Assembly (NCBI GenBank): GCA_951799445.1
Contig: OX637291.1
Coordinates: 4,528,501 to 4,592,500 of the forward strand
Source of the DNA: Pseudisothecium myosuroides
Lineage: Eukaryota > Streptophyta > Bryopsida > Hypnales > Lembophyllaceae
Length of the DNA stretch: 64,000 nt
Direction: 5' to 3'
This document shows positions 23,600 through 34,900 of this stretch, piece by piece; the first letter of the stretch is position 1, and every line of letters begins with the position of its first letter. The notes under the pieces were generated by a model. That model saw nothing but the letters and a program-made list of their open reading frames with translations, was not told where the DNA came from and searched no databases. The position numbers were made by a program, and so were the translations under genes.

Positions 23600-24130
23600 C
23601 GGGTAGTACAAAAAAATCACACAAAGGCAAAATAAAATCTTAAAATTTTTGTTTTTCACAAAAATATTTTGGTCCATACGGAAAAATTTGATTCTTCCTA
23701 TTTGGACTATGGACAATCTTAATTTTTAGGCAATCTAAGCATCTTCTTGAAAAAACAATTTACAGGATTCATTTTTGAATGCAAACTTCACAATTTCACA
23801 ATTTCACAATTTAGTTTGCTTGCTAAAACAATCTCACCATTGAAATTTTTGTATTTCAAGTCCATTTTAGACCCATTAATGTCTTTTGAATTTTTTTTCT
23901 TGGACTTTCATTTCAATTCTTCAACATAATTTTTTTTAATTAAATAATGGTAGTGCAAAAATTTTAAGCTAAAAGGATTCAAAGCCTTAAAATCTAGGCA
24001 AGCAAGGTGCAAAAAAATGGTTTCCTTCACTTCAAACACAATTTTTTAAAACTTCTTTTACACATTTTTATACTAGTCTAGTGCAAGATCCTATGGTTAG
24101 ATATGCAAAAAAACTTATTGATAGTAACTT
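23600..24130. mobile_element. Fragment of the TTAA-type element family
   Basis: Internal blocks match the copy at 14333-15262 in the same orientation: ATGGACAATCTTAATTTTTA, AAGCATCTTCTTG, CAGGATTCATTTTTGAATGC, ATCTCACCATTG, and CTAGT..GTGCAAGATCCTA with GGTTAGAT. No TTAA terminus is visible on either side, so the copy is truncated. Confidence 0.55.
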
Positions 24131-24155
24131 TGGGTCAATCACAATTTGATTCAAT

Positions 24156-24312
24156 GAAGCATGTGAGGTTAAGATGATGTATACAACGAGTCTACGACCA
24201 TGATTTGTGAAGCATGTGAGGTAATTAGGATGAGGTATACCGGTACTATGACCATGATTTATGAAGCATGTAAGGTTAGGATGAAGTATATTTGCAAATC
24301 ATGGTCACAATA
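24156..24312. repeat. About 54-bp tandem repeat, three units
   Basis: Units begin at 24156, 24209 and 24263 with GAAGCATGT(G/A)AGGT. They share GGATGA(G/A)GTATA and, in units 1 and 2, CGACCATGATTT or TGACCATGATTT. The third unit breaks off near 24312. Confidence 0.75.
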
Positions 24313-24373
24313 CTTCCAAAAGGTGATTGGCATAACATACATATAAATTATTGTACATTTTGTTACCTTCAAA

Positions 24374-24691
24374 CTACACTAAATAGGGTATTTAGTGTTG
24401 GATTACATTTAGTGTAATTACCACCCTACTTGACCCTACACTAAATGTCAATTTTAGGACGATTAGTGTAGTGCTAAACTTCAATGCGCCGCCTTTGTCT
24501 TCTCTTCCCTTCTACCTTCCTTTAATAAGTTCTAACACTAAATGTAAACATTTTCAGATTTCAGATTTACCATAGAGTATATTTAATGTTAGAAATTACA
24601 TTTAATGTTACTTACTTTAGTAGGCTTAATGATATTTAGTGTCATGGTTCGCAAATAGTGTTGCCAACACTAAATACCCTATTTAGTGTAG
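24374..24691. mobile_element. 318-bp MITE, copy 1 (perfect 28-bp terminal inverted repeats)
   Basis: It starts CTACACTAAATAGGGTATTT and ends with the exact complement over 28 bp. The same 318 bp occurs at 38444-38761 with about six substitutions (about 98% identity). ACATTTAGTGT-type motifs repeat inside in both orientations, and a GC-richer core (CAATGCGCCGCC) lies off centre. There is no ORF. Flanks show no unambiguous target-site duplication. Confidence 0.88.
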
Positions 24692-26428
24692 TTTTAAGTC
24701 CTCTAAAGAATAAATGTCTTCTAAGGAATGAAGTGTGAGTCAAAGGAAATGGATACCACAAGTGATGGTGTTAATGTATCCAATTTGGTCACCACTCAAT
24801 TTGTGGTGTTAATGTTTCCAATTTTAAAGTATTAAGTTCTGTCTTTTACCTATGAGATGTGGCAATGGAGTGCTAAATGGTTGTTGTGGCGTGTTCACTT
24901 GGAAAGGTAGAATTCAAGTGGAATAGGAGTCAATTGATATTTGTGTTGGAAATTAGTTCATGCAAATTACACTACAAGAGAATCCAATTTTTCTATTGAT
25001 TTGGTCGTATTCTCTTGGACAAAAAACAAAAAAAAAGTGAACCAAATCAACATAAAATTGTCTAGGACAAATGTGATCAATTCAATAGAAATAGATTCAA
25101 ATGTTTGAGATTGTTTCCGACTTGGTAGTTATGGGCATTGAATTGGTTGGCTTTCACGATTTGGAAGTCATCCATTGCAAGGAGAGTATAGAGTCCAGCC
25201 CAAGTTGGTTGTAGTGTTTTGTTGGAATTTTTTGTAAGCAATACAAGGATATTTCCTACTTTAAATGTTTTTTGAGTTTCACATATGAAGGAATTTGATT
25301 GTCGAAATTGTAGGAGTATATTTAAGACGAGTCAAGGGTGTCATTGTAGGATGTGATGTGATTGATTTGAAGTTGTTAAATAAATTTCTACTCCTAGTTG
25401 GATGCTAATTGTATTATTTTTGTCATGTTTGATGTTTTTTGGATGATTGCATTGAGTGAATCCAGAATGTGCAGAACTTTGTTGTAAATTTGTTCTAACT
25501 ATAGTACCAATTTGTGATTGAAAATATAAGATTGGTTTGAAGATGAATAAAATTAGAATTTTTTTGTTGTCTTCCTACTTAAGTGTTTCTTTTTATTCAA
25601 ACTTATTATACTAAAGAGTAATTTCCTATTTGGTCATTATTCATTTAAATAATAAACATATATATTTATTTATCATTGACAAACATGTTGCCCACTTCAT
25701 CAAGAAGACTCAACAACCCCTACATTTCCTTTGCTCTAAGTTGGTGAAAAGAAGAAGATGAAAAAGGCATAAAGATGAAGGTCCCAATAAAGAATATAAA
25801 GATTTGCAAAGCAATGAGTGTTTTTTGAACAAGGGATAAGCCTACCATATCTTCCTAGGTAGAATGCAAGAAAGGAAGATAAATCATCACTTATATACTT
25901 ATATCTGTAATATCACCAAAAATTAATAAATTCCATCCATAAATTATTTGGCAAACTTTACATTTTTCAAAGATAAATTTGTTGATTTCATCTTCTTCTT
26001 TTTCTAGTGTAAAGGTAGCAAGCATGAGAATCATGTAAGACTTCTGGGAAAAATTTGTCAAAAAAAAAGTATTGTTGCTAGTTGAGAAAATAAACATCCA
26101 AGATCTACAATTTGAATAAATAAACAATAGCTTATTAAAGATTGAAGATCCATGATTTGCAAACTTGAGATAATTTTAGGATTTAACTCAAAGAATGGGA
26201 CTCTTAGTCCCTAATATTCATGTATCAAAAATTGACAAATATTCACAAAACTACCAAAAAAAACGGTCTTTAACAAAAGAAACATTAACCAAATTTTATT
26301 CATTTTTAAGAACAAATTACCATAGGATGTTATTTTTGACTAGTACTGGGATCCTACATTAAACATTTGGGGATTGAAAGCAATGTATGTATGAATACAA
26401 AGCTTGCAAAGTGGAGCAAAATGTTTTT
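24692..26428. other. AT-rich spacer, no gene recognised
   Basis: Only short AT-biased ORFs (for example 25891-26127 on minus). No family motif or long repeat was noticed. Confidence 0.5.
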
Positions 26429-26700
26429 TTAATCCCTAAAGGACCAAGGTCTTTTTCTTGCCAAAAAACACTCAAAACTACCAGGTGGAAAAAACATTTT
26501 TTGGACATTTCTAGACTTTGATTAGCACAAACAAACCGTAATTGGAAAATGTTTTTTCAAATTTATATTTTACAAAAAATTAAAAATGCAAGGGTGAATC
26601 TAGTGTGATTAAGAATTCAAAATAATTAGAATGATTCCAATTTTTTTGAAGATGTTCCAAATAATATGCTAGTAATATCAATTATAAAATTTTAAAAACA
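26429..26700. mobile_element. TTAA-type element, left-end fragment
   Basis: TTAATCCCTAAAGGACCAAG followed by GCCAAAAAACACTCAAAACT is the family's left terminus and subterminal block. No matching right end follows before the foldback at 26760. A similar left-end-like piece (GAACCCCGAAAGGACTAAGG) occurs at about 28122. Confidence 0.5.
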
Positions 26701-26759
26701 GATGCATACATAAATTTTTAAATTTTTTGTAGGATCAAGTGATTGCAAGAAAGAGTGGA

Positions 26760-27716
26760 TGAATTTTGTCACACTTTAACAAAATGAATTTGTCCTATGA
26801 TACAACTTTTGAATTATGAACCCAATGCCCAAAACAAAAAAGTTGCTTTTAGATGTCTTGATTGTAATTGTATCTTTTATTTTTCAGAAAATTAAATAAA
26901 TAATTTTATATTTAAAATTTGATTTTTCTAATTTGTCACACTTTGGAGTTTAGGAATTTTGAGTATTATTGAGTGGTTTAAATTAATGATTTTTAGCTGA
27001 AATTTCTATGGTATATTTCTATAAAAGGCAAATATATTCCTATCAAAGGGCATCTAAAAATACATTATTTTATATCCTCCACATTTGTGCAAATAGGCCT
27101 CCCTTGTACGTACTTGTAAACAATAAAAATAGTGGTGACCTTATTTTTGGAGTTGAAACTCATTAGTAGGAAGTCCTCCCAAAGGGGCATGTTTTTGGAC
27201 ATAGAATTGTGGCAAAAAATACAGACTTTGATGTTTTAATTTGTAAAAAATAGGAAAAAAAATTATTAAAAAACAAAAACTTGGCTATTTGGAAGGACTT
27301 CTTACTGTTGAGTTTCAACCCAAAAAATAAAGTCAATACCATTTCTATTGTTTACAAGTGCATGCGCAAGGGAGGCCTATTTGCACAAATGTGGAAGACA
27401 TAAAATAATTTATTTTTAGATGCCCTTTGTTATGAATATGTTTGCCTACTATCAAAATATACCATAGAAATTTAAGCTAAAAATCAGTAATTTAAACTAC
27501 TCAATAGTATTTTAAAATTCCTAAATTTGAAAGTGTGTTAAATGAATGAAATTGAATTTTAAATATAAAATGATTTTTTTAACTTTTTGAAAAATAAAAG
27601 ATACAATTACAATCAAGATATCTAGAAACCCTTTATTTGTTTTTGGCATTGGGTTCATAATTGAAAAGTTATAGCAAAAGACAATCCTAGTTTTGCCAAA
27701 GTGTGACAAAATCGAA
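26760..27716. repeat. Large foldback (arms about 420 bp, loop about 100 bp)
   Basis: The left arm (about 26760-27182) and right arm (about 27290-27716) are imperfect reverse complements over nearly their whole length. Matched landmarks are GAACCCAATGCC / GGCATTGGGTTC, TAGGCCTCCCTTG / CAAGGGAGGCCTA, TTGTAAACAATA / TATTGTTTACAA and TTTTGTCACACTTT / AAAGTGTGACAAAA. Arm identity looks about 85%. A transcript would fold into a long duplex able to feed small-RNA production. ORFs inside are short and not recognisable. Confidence 0.8.
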
Positions 27717-30040
27717 CAACTCATTATTTTTGGCTTTCTACTCTTTCTATTCAAAAAAGTGTATAACTTTGAGAGAATTTTTTATTTTTTATTTTTTTGA
27801 AGTAAAAAATACTACATTTGCTTTAGATTCCAATATAAATTTTTGGAGATGTAGGTTAAAAAAGCATTATTCATCTTCTTACAATGTTTCTTCTTCCAAA
27901 GCTACGTTTTTTGCTTATAAGTTGATCATCCCAAATTGTTATAATCTAAAAATCCAATGATCAATATTTTTCACAATTAATTCTATGCATATTAGACATA
28001 GTGGTCTTTACTTTTGTATGACTAAAATAAAAAATTCAAGCACATCTCTATGCAAAAAATATCAAGTGGTACAACTCATTGAAAACCTCCATTGTCAAAG
28101 AGTTCTTAGGTCTTAAGGAGTGAACCCCGAAAGGACTAAGGAGTCTACTTTGGATTTTTTGAAAACTCAAGTAGGCTATGTTGACTTCATAATTTAAAAA
28201 TTTTCCTCGAATTTTTTAGAATAGATGCTAATCATCCTAATCTACATGTGAAGCTGTGTTTCACATCAGTTTGATAAATACTGCAAAAGTTATAAGAGAT
28301 TTAGATTCCAATGTCAAATTGGGCAACAAAAAATACATTCTTAAAAAAAAAAATTACTATTTGGATTGTATGGATTGATACCTATTCAAAAACATTTGGA
28401 CCATTCAATTCTAAACAACAAGGTGAAAGTTATGAGGAGTTTTATTTTGTGGGCAATGAAGGTATTAAAAACATATAAAGTTGTTCTTTGCACTCAATTT
28501 TGAAGTTTATGAAAATAATAGATACTGAGTATTTATTAAAATATTCTTCCCATTGGAACTAACAATTCTTAATTTCTTGTAAAAGTTATTAGCAATTTAG
28601 TATTTTTCTTTCATTTAATACTACCTTCCACATTGTAATTTTTTAAAGAAGAATATGAAAGTTTTTTTGCTTAATTTTTTTTACATACATTCTCAAACCA
28701 TTTTCCAACATATTAATATTAAATAAATTGCACAAATTATAGGACATATCGTGTATATGTTTTTTCCTAAAAATGTTGACATACAAAACTTCACATATTG
28801 AAAGGGCAAAAAAGGGAATGCTAGTATGTGAGTATAGAATCTATGAGCCCATGAACCTCGGAGTCTATATTATAAACATCGTCTATAGTTTTAGGAGTCT
28901 ATGTTATAAATGCCCATGTTATAGACTCTTTCCATATTACAACATACCTATGGTATAGGTGTATATGTTATAAACACCTTCAAATGGTTGTAGGTACATA
29001 CCTACAACTAGGTTTAAGGCTTATAGGCTCGTGTGTCTATGCTCACGTGCTAGCATCGTTGGGGCTAGAAAATCATACATTTTGAAGTTTAAACACATTG
29101 AACTTGCAGTTGGTGTGGATATTCACTCTAAAATTTTGGGAGGATTTACTTGAACAAGGTAACAAAGAATGCAATAGTTGAATTTATTAAAAATAAAAAT
29201 AAATGAAGATTTTAGTCTTCTTTTGAGGAGGAATATTTTGAAGTCATTTTGAACCTCTAAATATGAAAGAACTTTAGAGATTCAAGATAGTTTCTACTTA
29301 AACCTCATATCTACTAACCAATGAAATATTGACACGTGTCATCTTGAGATTATGCTTCTTTTATCTTTGCCCTTCTATATTATGATTGTAACACATAAAT
29401 ATGCTAACTTTCCCTTTTACAATACAATACAAAATGAACAAGAATATCAAGCTTGTTTATATATTTTACATTTATAGAAATTACAAAAAATTCCTATTAA
29501 ACTACACAAAATTAGGTTATCCCACCCTAATTTCGTGACATTTGACACTATATAATATCTTCAATATTATACAAGAATGCACTACTTTTGAATTAGGTAT
29601 TGTTGTAATTGGGACTCATGAACCTCCATAGGTACAAATGGAAATATTTTTAGAATCATTGTTGACTTTGATGACTTGTAAAGTAACTTTCTTGAAGTAA
29701 GGCAACCTAATTGTTTGGGCAACCTAATTTCACTAAGTTTGTGTACCCTTCCTTGCATCCGAACCGATGGTTTCTCGTACTTTCTAAGTGACTTCCCCAG
29801 GTCTTCAACCAAGAGTTTTGGAGTCCATGTTATTTTGACTACGCAACATAAGATTCTTCTACCATATATTGCAAAGATAGACTAGGGCTTTAGATTTTAG
29901 AACAAACAATCCTTTGATCCACACCAGTATTCCTTTTCTTGTTGGGAGTCCCAACCAAACAAATGATGACACAGTAACATTGGATTGTGTGCCAGGGATT
30001 TAAATTATGATCTGAAAGGAGAAAAAAAAAAGGAGAGAAT
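27717..30040. other. AT-rich spacer before exportin-T, no gene recognised
   Basis: A stretch at 28845-28980 repeats short TATGTTATA(A/G)AC-like units. A minus-strand ORF at 29582-29812 (76 aa, basic) stands out slightly, but I do not recognise it and see no splice partners. Otherwise I see nothing. Confidence 0.5.
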
Positions 30041-31951
30041 TTAAAGAAAAAAGTGACCCCTGCCTCTCCTGGATCCCTGGATCCAGTCAGGAGACAAGGG
30101 AACATAGAGAACTTGCTCCCCCGCATAGGGAACAGAGCCCTCCCCTCCTCCGTTGTTGCCTTCATCTCCAAGCGCAAGCGTAGTCCGCCCGCCCATTGCA
30201 GCGTGCCTTCTCTCCTTCCCCTCCCCTTTGGATCGTGTCTGCCGCCTCTCCAGCTGCTGCATGGTCTTCGTCTCCTTCTCCTCTTCGTATCGTGCTTTAC
30301 CTCACCCGATTTGGTAGTCTGACGCGGTTTTTATCGACCATTTGGGGACCTCTTCTGCCGCTCGATTGATTTCGTGGTTGGCGGCCCGATTCCGTGGCGC
30401 GTGCGAGCTCGGAGGATTCGTCCGTTTACGAGTGGAGCCTGCGCATCCGCGGTGCCAGGTTTGTGCGAATTCGTGGAGCTTTGTGGCGCGTTTTTCAGTT
30501 TGGTTTGGAGTGGTGTTGGTGGCGTGAAGCCATTTTTTCGTAGGGTTCGTTGTCGGCATCGGTTGGCACTAGGTCATGGTCGCGATCTGCGTCACGGTTT
30601 TGGTTGTTCTTCCGTTGTTTCCAATTCCGGTCAAACGTGCGGCGTGTTCTTGTGATTGATTCTCTTTTGAAATGCTCTGTTTTGGCATCTTGTGCGTATC
30701 GCCAGAGGATTTGCATTTGGATTGCGCTATCGTAATCGGACTCTGCGTGTGTTTTCCACGTCGTTCTGTCCCACTGATGCGTGCGAGTGTGTTGAACTCG
30801 GTATCTTGGAAGCGTTAGGTTAAATTGTCGCTTGTTGATGAATTTTGCATGCTCCTGAGAGGTCGAGCGGAGGCAAGCATTCGGATATGAGACGTTTTTT
30901 GTTTGGTTTTCTTTGATTTCTGTACCTCGATTCTCTTTGTTTTCATCCGATTGCCAAGGGATGCTTTTAAAGTGCAGCCTTGAACGTTCTTTAGCAATCA
31001 AGCCTTGTGCTTGTAATTGTGGACACTGCTCGTTACCTGATGCTTTAAACAAGCACGCATTTGCGTTTTGCGGTGGTAGTGTGCCTATTCTTCTATCATT
31101 TTTGGTGGCACTAGAATTAGGGTTTATGGAACGGTGTGGTAGTGGGATAGCAATAGAGCCTGTAATGGACCCTGTCATGTATAGCTGCACTGGAGCATAG
31201 CTGATGCGAAATACTGATATGCTGCAGGCCAGCATGTTTCAGCCCATGGTTTTGGTGTGATCAACTTCAAGAGGGTTGGCTTTCGATTTGAAGAATTGAT
31301 GAATATGGCAGTAGTGTCCGCATCTAAGAACTGGTTTGTTGGTGTATCTTGGTTGATGCTGTCTACTTGGAGCGCTTGCACCGAACCTTAGCACAGGCTT
31401 GTGCTTTTATGGGGACAGGTTGGTGATAATTCCGATGGTTTTGAAGCCTCTTTGAACAGCGGCTATCTAATTTTTCCTGTCAACTTGTTAAGACCTATCA
31501 AAGGTTATCTCTGTGAACTCTTTGAGGGTGATTTTTGCTGATATCTGGCGTGGTGGAGCTTTTAGGGTTTAGTGCGATCGAGCTGGCATCAAGGGCTTGG
31601 TGGTCTTCGTAGGGCTCCCGAAGGGCTACGTCGAGGTGAATACTCCAGGGAGCCCCAGTGTACGGCCATCAATCGCTGAGTTTCCTGGGAAGCAAGACCT
31701 ACAATTGGTATAAAAAATTGAGTGATCTAGCGGCTCTGGCTGTCAGCAGTTGAGCTGTTATTGCTCAGTCTCTGGATTTTCTGGGCCTTCGATCTTACAT
31801 TACCTGGAGCTGTAGGGCTTACAGTTCTCTCTGGCGCTTACACCAGGCCTTGGGGGGGGGGGGGGGTATCCAAGCGGGTTTTCCGTGTGGCGTATTCTGT
31901 GTGACTACTTTTCGGGAACAGGCGTTAAGTAGGTTCTTGGTAGGATCCAAT
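30041..31951 (+). promoter_or_regulatory. Exportin-T promoter and 5' leader region
   Basis: GC rises sharply from about 30050, and the 1.9 kb before the start codon lacks the AT-rich character of the spacer. It contains several short ORFs with no family match. Good splice signals (for example CCAG|GTTTGTG near 30458 and ACAG at 31921) make a leader intron likely, but I cannot fix it. A 15-bp G run lies at 31852-31866. Confidence 0.45.
31852..31866 (+). repeat. 15-bp poly-G run 85 bp upstream of the exportin-T start
   Basis: Fifteen consecutive G residues. The exportin-T frame is open through it (from 31850), so the homopolymer length decides whether an upstream in-frame extension exists. A tract like this could form a G-quadruplex in leader RNA, or be variable in length. 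Confidence 0.85.
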
Positions 31952-34900
31952 ATGGACGATTTTGAGAAAGCAGTTTTCTTTAGTTTCGACCAGACTGGGG
32001 CTGTGACTGCTCAATTAAAGGCGCAAGCAGCAGCGTACTGTGAACAGGCCAAGCAATCCCCTAATATTAGTCAGGCATGTTTTGAAAAATTTCGGCTTTC
32101 TCAATATGCTGAAGTGCAATTTTGGTGTCTTAAAACACTGGAGGAAGTAATTCAGCAGCGTTACAGGACATTGGAATCTCAAGAACGGCTGTTTATTCGG
32201 TCTTCGTTGATGCTGGCCTTCCGCAATTTTAATCTCGATGATCCGTCGGTAACCGATACTGCTATTCCAATGTCATCTCGCCCTATATTCGTTAGAAACA
32301 AACTGGCCCAGCTCATCGTGATGCTTGTTTATATCGAGTACCCTGCGGAGTGGCCATCAGCTTTTCTCGACATGCTCAACGCCCTTAGTAAAGGACCCGT
32401 GGTTGTTGATATGTTTATTCGTGTTTTCAACGCGCTGGACGAAGAAGTCATTAGTTTTGATTTTCCAAGGACGCAGGAAGAGGCTGCTGCTGCAACCCGA
32501 ATCAAAGACGCGATGAGGCAGCAATGCATTTCTCAAGTTGTGGCTGCTTGGTACAGTTTAATTGTCATGTACAAGGGCCAGTCACCTCAATTGGCTGCTC
32601 AGGTTTTGGAAATGATGCAGAAGTATGTTTCATGGATTGACATCGGCCTGGTTGCCAACGACAGATTCGTTCCTTTGCTTTTCGAGTTCCTTGTCTCATC
32701 CCACGAGTATCTTCAGCTGCGAGCGGCGGCTGCTGAGTGTCTATTAGCGATTGTATCAAAGAGGATGGACGCTCCTTCAAAACTTGCTCTTCTTCAGCAG
32801 TTACAGGCAGGGAAGGCTTGTAGCACGATCATGGAAGCGCAGGAGCCTGAATTTGCTCTAAAGCTGACGTCCTTGTTGACGGGGATTGCAACGGAGGTTC
32901 TCGAATGCAGTAAGAAAATAGAACAGAATGGAGCCTCTGAGCAGACTCTGGCCTTGACCGAGATGGTGACCTCCATGCTCGATGAGGTTCTACCCCCGGT
33001 TTTCTACTTCATGCAGAATGGAGATGAAGATATGTCCACTACTACGTTCCAGTTCTTGAATGCGTATGTGACTCGAATGAGGAACTCTAATCCAGTCAGT
33101 GGGAAACAGGCTAATCACTTGAGCCAGATCCTTGAAGTGATCTTTACTCGGATGCGGTATGATCCTACATACGAGGATTCATTGGATGAACCGGACAAGT
33201 CGGGGCTAGAGGAAGAGGAGCAAATGGCTGAATATCGAAAGGAGATCATGGCTCTTTTCAGAAGTATTAATCGCGCGGCTCCAGAAGTGACGACAACCTT
33301 TGTGAAAAGTACCTTAGCCAGAATACTTCAGGATGCAAATGCAGAGTTTGAAGATGTGGAGGCTGCCATTGTCCTCCTTCATCTTTTAGGTGAAGGCGTG
33401 ACAGAGGAGTCCATGAAACCTGGCGGAGGATCGCTGCAAGAGATGGTTGGGGCCTTTTTATCAACACCTATTCCCTGTCACTCTCACCGCCTTATCGCAA
33501 TAATCTACTTAGAGACTGTCACTAGATACGTGAAGTTTGTACAATATCATGGTGATTATACACCTCGTGTTTTAGCAGTCTTTCTGGATGCAAGAGGCAT
33601 GCATCATCCTAATCCCCAAGTAAGCAGTCGGTCGAGTTACCTCTTCATGCGTTTTGTCAAAGTGCTGCGTATTCAGCTGGTGCCGTACCTGGATGATATC
33701 CTACAGGTACTTATTCTTGGAACATTTCTATTTATCTACTCTACCTGCTTCACGGAATCTGCAAGTTTCTCGGAAATTTGAAATTTTCTACTCTTTAGAA
33801 TTTAATGCCATCTGATTTTCTGTTAATTTCTTCAAGTTTACTTCCTATTAGTTGAAGCTTACATGATTTATTGATCTTGCCAGAATTTAGAGGACGTATT
33901 GTCTGCTGTTACATCACCAAAACCTGTGCTTAAGAAGGATGCTGATGAAAGAAGTTATGCGTTTGAGGTGAGTGGGCCACCCACCAACTAATTTATATTG
34001 CTTACTGCAGTCGATTAGTGCGATGATCAGTTTATTGATTGGGTTGGTGGGTTTCCCTTGATGTCTTGTATACTTAACACATCACTGTGATATAGATTGA
34101 ATTTTCTTCTGAACGTTGGTTTGTTGGATATGTAGGCGATTGGTTTGTTGATAGGGTTGGAAGATCTTCCTGTTGATAAACAAGCGACCTTCTTGTCTGC
34201 TCTTTTGGTTCCTCTCTGTGGACAGGTTTGGTTTCTTCACTTGCGAAGCTGCAATTTGTGCTTTTGAAAGTTTACTTCTCTAGTGTGTTCACGGCTGGCC
34301 ATATCATGAAGTTTAAGGAATTGTACACATTTCTTATTGCCAATTCCTTTCTGCTAGGAGATGCTAGCAGGATTCTATTCCGTGTCTGATGGTTTAACTG
34401 TGGACTATCGAAACCATATCGCTTATAAACTGTAAAGACCAGCCGTGCTTTTCGACTGCAGAAGTTGTTAGGATTCTTGAGATGTATCATTGCAAACTAT
34501 TTTATGTAAAAGGTACGGTTTGTTTGGGACACTTCGAGTAACTTATCAACGGCTCATTGTTTATTCGTAGGTGGAGACGATCTTGTCCAGTGATGAAGTG
34601 AAAGGAGATCCCGTGGGACCTGCTCCAGTTACTTCATCTTTGCAGCAGATTATTATGGCTATTAGTTATCTAGCTAAGGCAAGTCTGATTCATTTAAAAA
34701 TATCTGTCATCCTAATGACGTAATCCACAAAATATTATTTCTCTGCCTGGTTACTCTGCAATAGTCTATCTGTGGTGGTGTTACAGGGTTTAGGATTTTA
34801 TGTGTTATATTTTAATTATGTGAAGGTCTTATTTATGACCCTGAGAATGACAGCTCTTTTGCAAACCTGATCCGGCTTGCCCGTCTGTGATATGGTCAGG

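Noticed and set aside
7876..30040. LTR retrotransposons or protein-coding genes in the large spacer
   Set aside because: I found no reverse transcriptase, integrase or protease motifs, no long direct terminal repeats and no exon chain. The ORFs there are short and AT-biased.
31850..31951. Start of exportin-T at 31850
   Set aside because: The extension begins in a poly-G run without an ATG and has no family similarity. The ATG at 31952 begins the conserved MDDFEKA sequence.
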